Shown one piece after another: positions 18,036 to 25,777 of a stretch of 36,709 bases of DNA (the first letter of the stretch is position 1; each line of letters begins with the position of its first letter). The DNA comes from Thermoanaerobaculia bacterium (GTDB lineage: Bacteria; Acidobacteriota; Thermoanaerobaculia; UBA5066), in the NCBI GenBank assembly GCA_022071945.1, contig JAJVIN010000063.1, forward strand, positions 1 to 36,709. The letters run 5' to 3'. The notes under the pieces were generated by a model that worked only from the letters and a program-made list of their open reading frames with translations, made no database searches and was not told the origin of the DNA. A program made the translations under genes and the position numbers.

Positions 18036-19199
18036 CTAGAAGTAGGAAGCCTGGAGTTGGAGAACGAACTGGTTCGTTCCCTTGACCGTCGCGGTCTCGG
18101 TATCGATGTCGAAACGCTGGTACATCCCCTTGAGATTCAGGTTGTTGCCCTTGATGTAGTAGTTCAGTCCGGTCTGGAACCGCGTCTCGTCCTTCTTGCT
18201 GTCATCGAACGTCCGCTGCTCGTAGCGGCCCCAGACACCGATCTTGGATTTCTTGAAGTAGGCGCCCACCTCGGCCTGCAGGATCTCCTGCGCGGGAAGG
18301 GCCGCCAGAGTCTTTCCACCGTCCAGGTTGTGATAGCCAAGGTAGCCCTGAACGGCTCCGAATCCGACAGGGAAGTCGACCTGGACGTCCCCCGTGTACC
18401 CCTTGTAGTCGCGCTGGAAGTCGCACGCGGCGCCGATGGCGAGGATCTTCTTGGCGCCCAGGTTCGAGCTGGCATACGCGGGGAGGTTGTAGACCTCGGT
18501 GTCGAAGAAGTTGTACTGCAGCCGGCTCACGCTCCGGAACGCGTTGCGGCCGCCGCTCTCGCGGAGTCCCTGGAACACGCCCACGCGGTACTCGAGCCGG
18601 TCCTTGGCGAAGTACCCGCGAGCCAAAAAGCCGGTGTCACGACCGCCCGTTCCCGTGAGAGCCGTCGTGGCCGTGAACGCATAGGTGCCCGTGTCGAGCA
18701 TGAACTCCGAGGAGCTGCTCTTGAGAGCCTCGCGGCTCGTCGGGACGTAGATGAGACCGCTCCAGAGGTTGAACGCCTTGTGGAGCCGCCACTCCACGAC
18801 CGCGTCGAGGAGTTGGAAGCCCGTCGATATCGTCTTGGTCGTGCCGGTGTACTTGCCGAGGTTCGAGTTCTCCGTGTCGACAAAGAAGTAGAGCTGCTTC
18901 GTGATCTGTCCGCCAAACAGGAGCCGGGCCCGCCTGAGATAGAGATCTTGCTGGTAGCCCGTGTTCGTGGCGTTCTCTTGCCACTCGGCCCGGCCCTGCA
19001 GGAGCAAGCCGAACTTGATGCTTGTCTCTTCGCCGAGCTTGATCTGCAGCCCCGAGGGTGCCGCGGGCTTGGCGGCGGGCTTGGCTTCCGCGGCGGGTTT
19101 GGCGGCCTCGCCTGCCTTCGGATCGGCGGCGGGCGTTTGCGCGAAGGCCGTGGAAGCAAGGGACAGTCCAACGAAGGCTGCGATGACGGAACGTTTCAT
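18036..19199 (-). CDS. Outer-membrane porin (OprO/OprP-like)
   Basis: A 387-residue predicted beta-barrel porin. MKRSVIAAFVGLSLASTAFA is a clear signal peptide. It is followed by an Ala/Lys/Pro-rich linker (about residues 21-47) and then a chain of amphipathic strands ending in aromatic FVLQLQASYF, the usual C-terminal Phe of outer-membrane barrels. Features such as SIKFGLLLQGRAEW, LRRARLLFGGQITKQLYFFV and RLEYRVGVFQG match phosphate-selective/OprO-type porins. The start at 19199 has a strong ribosome binding site (GGGAGGTGGA); the longer frame to 19355 is unsupported. It heads the operon ahead of the binding protein and permeases, so it probably lets the operon's substrate through the outer membrane. 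Confidence 0.85.
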   Translation of the reverse strand: MKRSVIAAFVGLSLASTAFAQTPAADPKAGEAAKPAAEAKPAAKPAAPSGLQIKLGEETSIKFGLLLQGRAEWQENATNTGYQQDLYLRRARLLFGGQITKQLYFFVDTENSNLGKYTGTTKTISTGFQLLDAVVEWRLHKAFNLWSGLIYVPTSREALKSSSSEFMLDTGTYAFTATTALTGTGGRDTGFLARGYFAKDRLEYRVGVFQGLRESGGRNAFRSVSRLQYNFFDTEVYNLPAYASSNLGAKKILAIGAACDFQRDYKGYTGDVQVDFPVGFGAVQGYLGYHNLDGGKTLAALPAQEILQAEVGAYFKKSKIGVWGRYEQRTFDDSKKDETRFQTGLNYYIKGNNLNLKGMYQRFDIDTETATVKGTNQFVLQLQASYF

Positions 19200-19436
19200 T
19201 CCACCTCCCGGATGGGTCTCCTCGAAAAGAGCCCGAAGAAGTGAGGGCGATGGCCCTCGTTGTCCAGAACTTGTGATGACGAAGGTCGGGAACGCCAGGG
19301 CCGTGTTGAAACGGAAATTCTTTGAGGCCAGTATTTTCAGCTTTCGGCCCTTCAAATGCCATCAGGGATTCGAAAAAGTCGAGAGGGGGGCGGGAAATGC
19401 GGGACGCCGCCCGCGGCAGCCGGCGCAACTAGGGCG

Positions 19437-19466
19437 AAAACGCCTCGCCGGGGGAACGGCGAGGCG
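19437..19466 (-). terminator. Intrinsic terminator of the pseudopilin/comEA unit
   Basis: On the minus strand a perfect 10-bp GC-rich stem (CGCCTCGCCG with CGGCGAGGCG, 6-base loop) is followed by TTTTCG. It lies about 50 bp after the pseudopilin stop and before the porin promoter region, so it separates the two minus-strand transcription units. Confidence 0.8.
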
Positions 19467-19517
19467 CTTGTACGGGGATTGCCCATTCTTTGCGACACGA
19501 ACCGGGAAGAAACTGGG

Positions 19518-20117
19518 TCACCTCACCACCCATTCCCGCCGGGCCGGGAGCCACTCGTAGATCCGGATCTGCCCGGAGACCGGGCTGATTCGAACAACTC
19601 CCTGCCGGCTCCTCGTGTTCGAGAGGTAGATCGAGCCCGGCGACGCCCGGCCGGTCGCCGAGAACGTCGAGATGTTGGACCGCCCGAACCGGATCGGGTC
19701 CGACAAGTCTCCCATCGGCTCGTCGTTGGGGTCGAGGCCCGTGAATCCGGTGATGAAGGAGAACGTGATCGAGGGGTGCCTTCCCTTCAGCGAGACCGGT
19801 CCGAACACCCGTTCGTCGAGACCGGACACGATGTCCTTCGAGAGGACACCGTTGCCATTGCCATCCACGTAGCCCGTGACCGTCAGGTCCCCGCCGGCCA
19901 GGATCCAGCGGAGCCCGACGTCCCGGCGCTCCACCGCCGCCAGCGCTTGAGCCTTCAGACAGAGGACCGCCACGTCCTGACAGGCCTGCCGGAGCATGAA
20001 CTGAGACAGGATTTCTTGATACGCGGGGGCGGCAAGGGAAAAGACAAAGGCGATGACGAGGGTCGCCGTCGAGGCTTCGAATAGGGTCAGACCCCGGCAA
20101 GAGTGACCGCGTCTCAT
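19518..20117 (-). CDS. GspH/FimT-like pseudopilin
   Basis: A 199-residue prepilin-like protein. The leader MRRGHSCRG is followed by LTLFEASTATLVIAFVFSLA, a class III signal: cleavage after Gly9, Glu at +5 and a hydrophobic helix of about 20 residues. The C-terminal part (GRASPGSIYLSN, GVVRISPVSGQIRIYEW) resembles the GspH/FimT minor-pilin domain. Such proteins join type IV pilus or type II secretion pseudopilus tips, and some bind DNA during uptake. It has AAGGAAG as ribosome binding site and lies 73 bp after a ComEA-like gene in the same orientation. Confidence 0.8.
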   Translation of the reverse strand: MRRGHSCRGLTLFEASTATLVIAFVFSLAAPAYQEILSQFMLRQACQDVAVLCLKAQALAAVERRDVGLRWILAGGDLTVTGYVDGNGNGVLSKDIVSGLDERVFGPVSLKGRHPSITFSFITGFTGLDPNDEPMGDLSDPIRFGRSNISTFSATGRASPGSIYLSNTRSRQGVVRISPVSGQIRIYEWLPARREWVVR

Positions 20118-20190
20118 GGTCGTCTTCCTTCTGGGCGCGAGGGCCGGGGGAGACCCGAAGAGAGGGCTCCTCCCCCGGCCACCGGCCCGA

Positions 20191-20595
20191 TCACGAAGCT
20201 GCCTTCTCGGGCTTGCCAGCAGAAGCGTCCGGGTTCTTGGCCTTGGAGGACTTCTTCGAGCTCGAGGACGACACCTTCTCCGTCAGGGTCGTGGGCCCCG
20301 ACGTCGCCACGTACGGCTTGAGGAGCGCGAACATCTTCTCGCCGATTCCCTTCACTTCCATGAGGTCCTCGGGCCTCTTGAACGGGCCGTTCTTCGTCCG
20401 GTGGTCGACGATCCGCCCGGCCAGCGCCTCGCCGACGCGCGGGAGCTTCGTCAGCTCCGAGACCGAGGCCTGGTTGACGTTGACGGTCTTTTTCGCGGGC
20501 TCGTTGGCGGCGAGCGCGGGCGCCGCCAGAACGCCGGAGAGAACGAGCGCGAGGACGGGAAGGCCGAGGGCGGAAACGATCGGTTTCGTCTGCAT
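20191..20595 (-). CDS. comEA: ComEA-like helix-hairpin-helix DNA-binding protein
   Basis: A 134-residue exported protein. The N-terminal 29 residues form a signal peptide ending APALAA. Residues about 36-95 contain the ComEA HhH pair: VNVNQASVSELTKLPRVGEALAGRIVDHR, then FKRPEDLMEVKGIGEKMFALLKPY. These helix-hairpin-helix motifs bind double-stranded DNA without sequence specificity in the periplasm during natural transformation. The C-terminal 35 residues are a Ser/Lys-rich tail. The start has AAAGGAAC 5 nt upstream. The neighbouring pseudopilin gene supports a role in DNA uptake or pilus function. Confidence 0.82.
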   Translation of the reverse strand: MQTKPIVSALGLPVLALVLSGVLAAPALAANEPAKKTVNVNQASVSELTKLPRVGEALAGRIVDHRTKNGPFKRPEDLMEVKGIGEKMFALLKPYVATSGPTTLTEKVSSSSSKKSSKAKNPDASAGKPEKAAS

Positions 20596-21016
20596 GGTGG
20601 TTCCTTTCTTGTGTGCGGTTGGGCGGAGTTGGAGGGTTTCAGGGCACGGGTGGGGTGCGAGGTTCTTGTGGAGGGCTCCCCTGGGGGACCGATGAGGTCA
20701 GGTTCCGCTCATGTCCGGGCTCCTTCTCGTTTCTTTCGGGCGACTGCCCCGAGAGGAGCACGGTCCGGACCAGGAGGTGTCCACGTCGATAACTCAGCCG
20801 TTTTCAATGTTTTGTGGTCTGGGTGCGTCCCGGCTGCCGGGCGGGTCTGTCAAAATCTCTTGTCAGTCGCGAGGCCCCGCGAAAGGCAAGGCCGCCTCCC
20901 GCGCGGCTTTGTTGGTCTGCCCGGAATCGTCGACTGGTGACAAGACTTTTTGTCGGTCTCGAGCCGGCCGAGGTGTCCAGACCGGAAGGTATGATGGGCG
21001 CACACGGAGGAGGACT
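20596..21016. other. Divergent intergenic region between comEA and ubiX
   Basis: No gene is supported in these 421 bases. An imperfect direct repeat (TTGTCAGTCGCGAG at 20860-20873 and TTGTCGGTCTCGAG at 20950-20963) lies 90 bp apart, with a related inverted copy (GTCGACTGGTGACAAG, about 20929-20944) between them. TATGAT at 20990-20995 is a good -10 candidate for ubiX and would give a leader of about 15 nt that carries the ribosome binding site. Confidence 0.4.
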
Positions 21017-21637
21017 GTGCCGGGGCATCTGATCCTCGGGATATCGGGAGCGAGCGGGGCTCGACTCGGTCTGCGGGCGCTGGACCTTTTTTCCGGCTCG
21101 CCGGACGTCGAGGCCTTGCATCTCGTCGTTTCTCCCCGGGCGATCCGGGTCGCCCAGGACGAGATCTCGCCCGGAATCCGCACCGTGGAGGATCTCGCCG
21201 GCACCCTGAAGCTCTCCGTTCGGCAGCGGGAGACCCTTGTGATCCACGGGGACGGGATGATCGACGCTCCTATTTCCTCGGGGTCGTTCAAGACCTGCGG
21301 AATGGCCGTGCTGCCCTGTTCCGCCGGGACGCTCGGAGCGATCGCGAACGGCATCTCGAGGGGTCTTCTCCAGAGGGCCGCCGACGTCTGTCTGAAGGAA
21401 CGCAGAAGGCTCGTTCTCGGCCTGCGGGAGACCCCCCTTTCCGAGATCCACGCCGAGAACATCCTGCGCGTCACCCGGGCGGGAGCGATCGTGGCCCCGC
21501 CCGTCCCGGCGTTTTACGCGGCCCGCACCGCGGAGGAGATGCTCGACGCCTACCTGCTGCGCGTGGCCGACCTTCTGGATCTCAGGATCGAGACGAGGGA
21601 CTACAGGTGGAGAGGCGGGATTTCGGAAACGGCCTGA
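21017..21637 (+). CDS. ubiX: Flavin prenyltransferase UbiX
   Basis: A 206-residue member of the UbiX/Pad1 family, which makes prenylated FMN for UbiD-type decarboxylases. Seen motifs are the N-terminal LGISGASGARLG (FMN phosphate region), SSGSFKTCGMAVLPCSAGTL (about 91-110), RAADVCLKERRRLVLGLRETPL (about 120-141) and PPVPAFYAARTAEEM. The GTG start at 21017 has a strong ribosome binding site (GGAGGAGG). In quinone synthesis UbiX supports removal of a carboxyl group from the prenylated ring, and a UbiA prenyltransferase gene lies just downstream. No UbiD is in the window. Its 3' end overlaps the next gene by 31 bp. Confidence 0.93.
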   Translation: MPGHLILGISGASGARLGLRALDLFSGSPDVEALHLVVSPRAIRVAQDEISPGIRTVEDLAGTLKLSVRQRETLVIHGDGMIDAPISSGSFKTCGMAVLPCSAGTLGAIANGISRGLLQRAADVCLKERRRLVLGLRETPLSEIHAENILRVTRAGAIVAPPVPAFYAARTAEEMLDAYLLRVADLLDLRIETRDYRWRGGISETA

Positions 21638-22251
21638 AGGTGGCGCCGGGGACGCCTCTGCTTCTTCTCGAGCCCGACTCGTGGCGGGCCTCGAGCCTGG
21701 TCGCGTTCCTCTCGGAGGCGGGTTTCCGGGTGGAGGGGCAGCTGTCGGATAAGGTCCGGCCGGCGATCGTGCTGGCGAACCTGGCCTGGCCCGGGACCGA
21801 GGTCAGGGACCGTCTCGAGATCGTCAAGCGCGACGTTCCCGAGCCTCGCATCGTGGCGTTCGTCTCGAGTCTGGCGTCCGAGACAGTCTTCCCCTCTCTG
21901 AAGCTCGGGGTGAAGGGAGTCCTGTCCCTGAATGCGAGCGCGGAAGAGCTCCGCTCTGCCCTGGTTTGTGTCATGACCGGCTCCATCTGGGCACCCCGGG
22001 CGATCCTGTCGCAGTGGATCGACAGGGTGACGAGGCTCGGCTGGAACGATGCGGTCGAGCGGGTCTTCACCCCCGCCGAGAGACGCGTCCTCGCTGGCCT
22101 CGAGGACAACCTCTCGAACAAGGAGATCGGCCAGCGGCTCGGTGTCACCGAGGCGACGGTGAAGTTCCACATCGGCAAGCTCCTGAAGAAAACGGGAGCC
22201 TCGGGACGGCGGGACCTCGTGAAGTTCGCGGCTGACTCGACTCTGGTCTAG
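21607..22251 (+). CDS. LuxR-type DNA-binding regulator with degenerate receiver
   Basis: A 214-residue protein. Its C-terminus (about 149-205) is a typical LuxR/NarL helix-turn-helix: FTPAERRVLAGLEDNLSNKE, then IGQRLGVTEATVKFHIGKLL. The N-terminal about 120 residues align with a response-regulator receiver, but the phospho-acceptor Asp is replaced by Asn (AIVLANLAWPG where families have xVVLLDIxMPG), so ordinary phosphorylation is unlikely. The GTG start at 21607 lies inside ubiX (GAGGG upstream), giving a 31-bp overlap that suggests coupled translation. A later GTG at 21640 is possible. It may regulate the ubiX/ubiA region. No sensor kinase gene is adjacent. Confidence 0.8.
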   Translation: MERRDFGNGLKVAPGTPLLLLEPDSWRASSLVAFLSEAGFRVEGQLSDKVRPAIVLANLAWPGTEVRDRLEIVKRDVPEPRIVAFVSSLASETVFPSLKLGVKGVLSLNASAEELRSALVCVMTGSIWAPRAILSQWIDRVTRLGWNDAVERVFTPAERRVLAGLEDNLSNKEIGQRLGVTEATVKFHIGKLLKKTGASGRRDLVKFAADSTLV

Positions 22252-22255
22252 CCCG

Positions 22256-22275
22256 GACTCGACCTCCGTCGAGTC
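22256..22275 (+). terminator. Weak hairpin after the LuxR-type gene
   Basis: A perfect 8-bp stem (GACTCGAC with GTCGAGTC, loop CTCC) begins 4 bases after the stop codon. It is followed only by GATTTGCT, so the T-run is poor. It may stabilise the 3' end or terminate weakly. Confidence 0.35.
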
Positions 22276-22413
22276 GATTTGCTCGACCAAAAACAAAACG
22301 AACCTCGACCAGGGGAGCGTGGCGTCGAGGGGGTGAGTGGCCCAATATTTTGTTCGGCCCCGGAGAACGATCCTCCTCCTACCGATCCCTCCGAGGCCTT
22401 CACTCCTCCGCAT

Positions 22414-22453
22414 GGGGCAGAGACGCGGGCCGGCGCTCTGCCCCAACTTTTTT
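22414..22453 (+). terminator. Strong terminator-like hairpin just upstream of ubiA
   Basis: A 9-bp perfect stem (GGGGCAGAG with CTCTGCCCC) has a GC-rich 13-base loop and is followed by AAC and six Ts, the form of an intrinsic terminator. Only 19 bp separate it from the ubiA GTG. It either ends the ubiX/regulator transcript or acts as an attenuator in the ubiA leader. Confidence 0.75.
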
Positions 22454-22460
22454 CTCGAAC

Positions 22461-22466
22461 TACACT
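22461..22466 (+). promoter_or_regulatory. ubiA: Candidate -10 box for leaderless ubiA mRNA
   Basis: TACACT ends 6 nt before the GTG start, so transcription would begin at the start codon. No ribosome binding site is visible before the GTG. No clear -35 box is present, because the terminator stem occupies that place. Confidence 0.35.
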
Positions 22467-22472
22467 CCCGCC

Positions 22473-23351
22473 GTGCCGTCCGTCTCTCCCCCCCTCCTCG
22501 GCCGGATCCCGCTCCTCTTCTCCTTCGTCAAGTTCGCTCACACGCTCTTCGCTCTGCCGTTCGCCCTCCTAGCGGCCGTTCTGGCGGCGCGCCGGATCCC
22601 GCCGGCCGGGACCCTCGGATGGATTCTCATCGCCATGGTGGGGGCGCGGTCGGCGGCGATGGCGTTCAACCGGATCGCGGACCGGCACGTCGATGCGAAG
22701 AACCCGCGGACGGCGACGAGAGAGCTGCCGTCCGGGCGGCTCTCGCTCGGGGCGGCCTGGGCGTTTTGCCTCGTCTCGATCGGGGTCTTCGAGGTGGCGG
22801 CGTGGCGGCTGAATCCCCTGGCCTTTCTCCTGTCGCCCGTGGCCCTGACCGTCGTGCTCGGCTACTCGCTGACGAAGAGGTTCACGTGGGCCGCGCATTT
22901 CGTGCTCGGCCTGGCGCTGGCGATCGCTCCCGTTGGGGCCTGGATCGCGGTTGCCGGCGCGTTCGCGTTCTTGCCAGCCGTCCTCGGCCTCGGGGTCCTG
23001 TTCTGGGTGGCCGGCTTTGACATTCTCTACAGCCTCCAAGACGAGGAGTTCGACAGGCGGGAGGGGCTCTTTTCGGTGCCGGTGTGGCTCGGCGCGAGGC
23101 GGGCGATGCTCGTTTCGAGCGTCTGCCACGCTCTCGCGCTGGCCTTCTTCTACGGGGCCTTCGTCCTGGCCCGGGGGGGCTGGATTTTCGGGTTCGGGGT
23201 GGTCGTGGCCGGGGTCTTCCTGGTGAGGCAGCACACGCTCGTCGTGCCCGGAGACCTCAGCCGGATCGACGCGGCCTTTTTCACGGCCAACGGGTGGCTC
23301 TCGGCCGTCTTCTTCCTCTGCGGGGCGGCTGACGTGCTCCTCGCGAGGTGA
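22473..23351 (+). CDS. ubiA: UbiA-family polyprenyltransferase
   Basis: A 292-residue membrane prenyltransferase that attaches a polyprenyl chain to an aromatic acid in quinone synthesis. It has the two Asp-rich Mg-diphosphate sites of the family: NRIADRHVDAKNPRTATREL (about 70-89) and DILYSLQDEEFDRREGLFSV (about 187-206), within about eight hydrophobic segments. The GTG at 22473 gives the usual family length; the open frame before it crosses a terminator and is rejected. The adjacent UbiX suggests ubiquinone-type or futalosine-pathway menaquinone synthesis. The second (MqnP-like) use is possible because no other ubi genes are seen. Confidence 0.9.
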   Translation: MPSVSPPLLGRIPLLFSFVKFAHTLFALPFALLAAVLAARRIPPAGTLGWILIAMVGARSAAMAFNRIADRHVDAKNPRTATRELPSGRLSLGAAWAFCLVSIGVFEVAAWRLNPLAFLLSPVALTVVLGYSLTKRFTWAAHFVLGLALAIAPVGAWIAVAGAFAFLPAVLGLGVLFWVAGFDILYSLQDEEFDRREGLFSVPVWLGARRAMLVSSVCHALALAFFYGAFVLARGGWIFGFGVVVAGVFLVRQHTLVVPGDLSRIDAAFFTANGWLSAVFFLCGAADVLLAR

Positions 23352-23667
23352 GAACGCCGGGCGGCTGCCCGGGGCCTCCTGGACGTCCTCGACATCGAAA
23401 GGCACTTGCGCGGAGGATCTCGAGAGACAATATTAAGGTGGCCGCAGGGTTTCCCTGACGGCGAATGAACTTCAGCCCGCGGTGATCCCAGTGGGACAGC
23501 GACGGGCTGCGAACGAAGGCGCCGCTGGCAAGCCGGCGGGCCGGGCGGCGATCCTGCGCGGACGTTGACTCGGCCAGACGACCGGGGCGATCAGCAGGTG
23601 ACACGGCGGACGGAACCCTCCGGACTGCCGATTCGCCGTGGCGCCTCTCGGAAACGGGAGGTGTGAC
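23352..23667 (+). other. Long structured leader region of panBCD
   Basis: No protein gene is supported here. A possible promoter is TTGCGC (23406-23411) with AATATT (23429-23434) at 17-bp spacing, leaving a leader of about 225 nt. Stems seen in it are CAGCCCG (23473-23479) with CGGGCTG (23503-23509), enclosing a small TCCCA/TGGGA hairpin, and CCGCTGGC (23522-23529) with GCCGGCGG (23532-23539). It matches no riboswitch class I can recall. Confidence 0.4.
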
Positions 23668-24552
23668 ATGACCCAGCTCTACGGGGGAACCGGGCCCATT
23701 CCACGCATGACGGCCCCGCAGTTTCGGGCCCTGAAGGGCGTCCGGAAGCTGGCGGCCCTGACGGCCTACGACGCTCCGACGGCCGCCCTTCTCGATTCCG
23801 CCGGGGTGGATCTCCTGCTCGTCGGCGACTCGATCGAGATGGTTGTCTACGGGGCGGCCGACACCCTGGGTGCGAGCCTCGACCGGATGGTCGGGCATGC
23901 CCGCGCGGTTTCGGGGGCGTCCCGCCGGGCCCTCGTGGTGGGGGACATGCCCTACCTGACGTATCACACGACACCGGCCGAAGCCGTCCGAAACGCGTCG
24001 CGGTTCGTCGTCGAGGGAGGCTGCCGGGCGGTCAAGCTCGAGGGCGGGGCTCAGCGGCTCGTGATGATCGAGGCCATCCTGAACGCCGAGATCCCCGTGA
24101 TGGGGCACATCGGGCTGACGCCGCAGTCGATTCACGCGCTCGGCGGGTTCAAGGTCCAGGGCCGCTCCCGGACCGAGGCCGAGAGGCTCCTCGATGATGC
24201 CCAGCGGCTCGCGGAGGCGGGCGTGTTCGCCCTCGTTCTCGAATGCGTCCCGGCCGATCTCGCCGCGCAGATCACCGAATCCGTCCCCGTCCCCACGATC
24301 GGCATCGGCGCCGGTCCGTACTGTGACGGGCAGATCCTCGTCCTTCACGACCTCGTGGGCTTGACGGCCCCCGGGGCGAGGATCCCGAAGTTCGTCAAGC
24401 GATACGCGGACGTCGGATCGATCATCGCGGAGGCGGCGCGGGAGTACGTGAAGGACGTGACCGAGGGCGCCTTCCCCGCGTCGGAAGACGGCGACAGGGC
24501 GGTGAGAAAGCCGGCCGGCGAGGTCGTGCCGTTCGCCGCGCATCACGGCTGA
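23668..24552 (+). CDS. panB: 3-methyl-2-oxobutanoate hydroxymethyltransferase PanB
   Basis: A 294-residue enzyme that makes ketopantoate from alpha-ketoisovalerate and 5,10-methylene-THF, the first step of pantothenate synthesis. Visible family blocks are LTAYDAPTAALLD, LLLVGDSIEM (metal-binding Asp), GDMPYLTYH (second Asp), VKLEGG (Glu), GHIGLTPQS and ALVLECVP (catalytic Glu). The start at MTQLYGG has a strong ribosome binding site (GGGAGGTGTG). The stop overlaps the panC start (TGATG). A tail of about 25 residues exceeds the E. coli length. It is the first gene of a panB-panC-panD operon. Confidence 0.96.
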   Translation: MTQLYGGTGPIPRMTAPQFRALKGVRKLAALTAYDAPTAALLDSAGVDLLLVGDSIEMVVYGAADTLGASLDRMVGHARAVSGASRRALVVGDMPYLTYHTTPAEAVRNASRFVVEGGCRAVKLEGGAQRLVMIEAILNAEIPVMGHIGLTPQSIHALGGFKVQGRSRTEAERLLDDAQRLAEAGVFALVLECVPADLAAQITESVPVPTIGIGAGPYCDGQILVLHDLVGLTAPGARIPKFVKRYADVGSIIAEAAREYVKDVTEGAFPASEDGDRAVRKPAGEVVPFAAHHG

Positions 24553-25394
24553 TGAAGATCATCTCGACGATCTCCGACCTGCGGCGGGAACTTGCCGCGT
24601 TCCGCTCCCGCGGCGAACGGATCGGCCTCGTGCCGACGATGGGGGCTCTGCACGAGGGGCACCTGACCCTCGTGAGGCGATCGCTCGCGCAAACCGATCG
24701 AACCGTCGTCAGCATCTTCGTCAATCCCAAGCAGTTCGGTCCGGGCGAGGACTTCGCGCGCTACCCGCGAAACCTGAAGGCCGATTCCGAGCTCCTTTCG
24801 GCCTCCGGAGCCGACATCGTCTTCGCTCCCGAGGTGGACGAGATGTATCCGGCTGGCTTTTCGCTCTCGGTGACGGTCGCCGGCGTCTCGAACGGTATGG
24901 AGGGGGCCCGCCGGCCCGGCCACTTCACGGGGGTGGCCACGGTCGTGACCCGTCTCTTTTGTCTCGTCCTGCCAGACGCGGCCTTCTTCGGCGAGAAGGA
25001 CGGTCAGCAACTCGCCGTGATTCAGCGGCTTGCAACGGATCTCGGCCTGCCGCTCACAATCGTCCCCGTCCCGACCGTCCGCGAGGCCGACGGGCTCGCG
25101 CTTTCTTCTCGCAACCTCTATCTCTCGCCCGGGGAGAGGGAAAAAGCGCCCCACCTGTACCGGTCGCTTCTGACCGGGGCCGAGCTCTTCGCGAAGGGAT
25201 GCCGGGAGGCCTCGGAGATCCTCGTGGCGGTCCGGGCGTCCCTCGAAAATGAACCGAGCTTCAGACTCGACGCTCTCGATCTCGTCGATCTCGAAACCAT
25301 GGAACCCCTCACCCTTCTGGACCGGCCCGCGATGCTGGCGATGGCCGCGTTCTTGGGCAAGACCCGACTCATCGACAACGTGAGGCTCAGATGA
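24552..25394 (+). CDS. panC: Pantothenate synthetase PanC
   Basis: A 280-residue ligase that joins pantoate and beta-alanine using ATP. Motifs are [11 protein letters not shown] (about 28-38, the HIGH-like ATP site), [18 protein letters not shown] (about 56-73), [10 protein letters not shown] (about 146-155) and [16 protein letters not shown] (about 180-195). The order and length match the family. It overlaps panB by one base and panD by four (ATGA), indicating tight translational coupling. Confidence 0.97.
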   Translation: MKIISTISDLRRELAAFRSRGERIGLVPTMGALHEGHLTLVRRSLAQTDRTVVSIFVNPKQFGPGEDFARYPRNLKADSELLSASGADIVFAPEVDEMYPAGFSLSVTVAGVSNGMEGARRPGHFTGVATVVTRLFCLVLPDAAFFGEKDGQQLAVIQRLATDLGLPLTIVPVPTVREADGLALSSRNLYLSPGEREKAPHLYRSLLTGAELFAKGCREASEILVAVRASLENEPSFRLDALDLVDLETMEPLTLLDRPAMLAMAAFLGKTRLIDNVRLR

Positions 25395-25777
25395 CGATCA
25401 CGATGCTGAAGGCCAAGATCCACCGCGCCACGGTCACCGGAGCGCACCTCGACTACGAGGGCTCGGTGACGATCGACTCGGACCTCCTCTCGGCGGCGGG
25501 GATCCTCCCGTACGAGAGGGTCGAGATCTACAACGTCACCCGGGGGACTCGCCTGGCGACCTACGCCATCCAGGGCCCCGCGGGTTCGGGCGCCATCGAG
25601 ATCAACGGAGCCGCCGCCCACCTGGCCGGGACCGGGGACCTCGTGATCCTTGCGGCCTACGTGGACATGACGCCCGTCGAGGCCGCCTCGCACAAACCTT
25701 CGCTCGTCTTCGTCGACCAGAGGAACCGGATCAAGGCCCTCCGGGAGGTCGAGACTCCCGCGACCGTCACGGTGTGA
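25391..25777 (+). CDS. panD: Aspartate 1-decarboxylase PanD
   Basis: A 128-residue pyruvoyl enzyme that makes beta-alanine from aspartate, the second PanC substrate. It carries [24 protein letters not shown] (from Leu6), where self-cleavage occurs between Gly and Ser of EGSVTID (about 23/24), and the [16 protein letters not shown] block (about 72-87). The ATG at 25391 overlaps the panC stop; a second ATG at 25403 (MLKAKIH) would give the shorter form seen in many species. As the last gene it completes a panBCD operon. Confidence 0.96.
   Translation: MTITMLKAKIHRATVTGAHLDYEGSVTIDSDLLSAAGILPYERVEIYNVTRGTRLATYAIQGPAGSGAIEINGAAAHLAGTGDLVILAAYVDMTPVEAASHKPSLVFVDQRNRIKALREVETPATVTV

Noticed and set aside
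23590-23640. Signal recognition particle RNA or RNase P RNA in the panB leader
   Set aside because: GGTGAC and GGACGGAACC recall pieces of the SRP RNA loop, but the conserved GGAAGGAAGCA-type core and RNase P motifs are absent.
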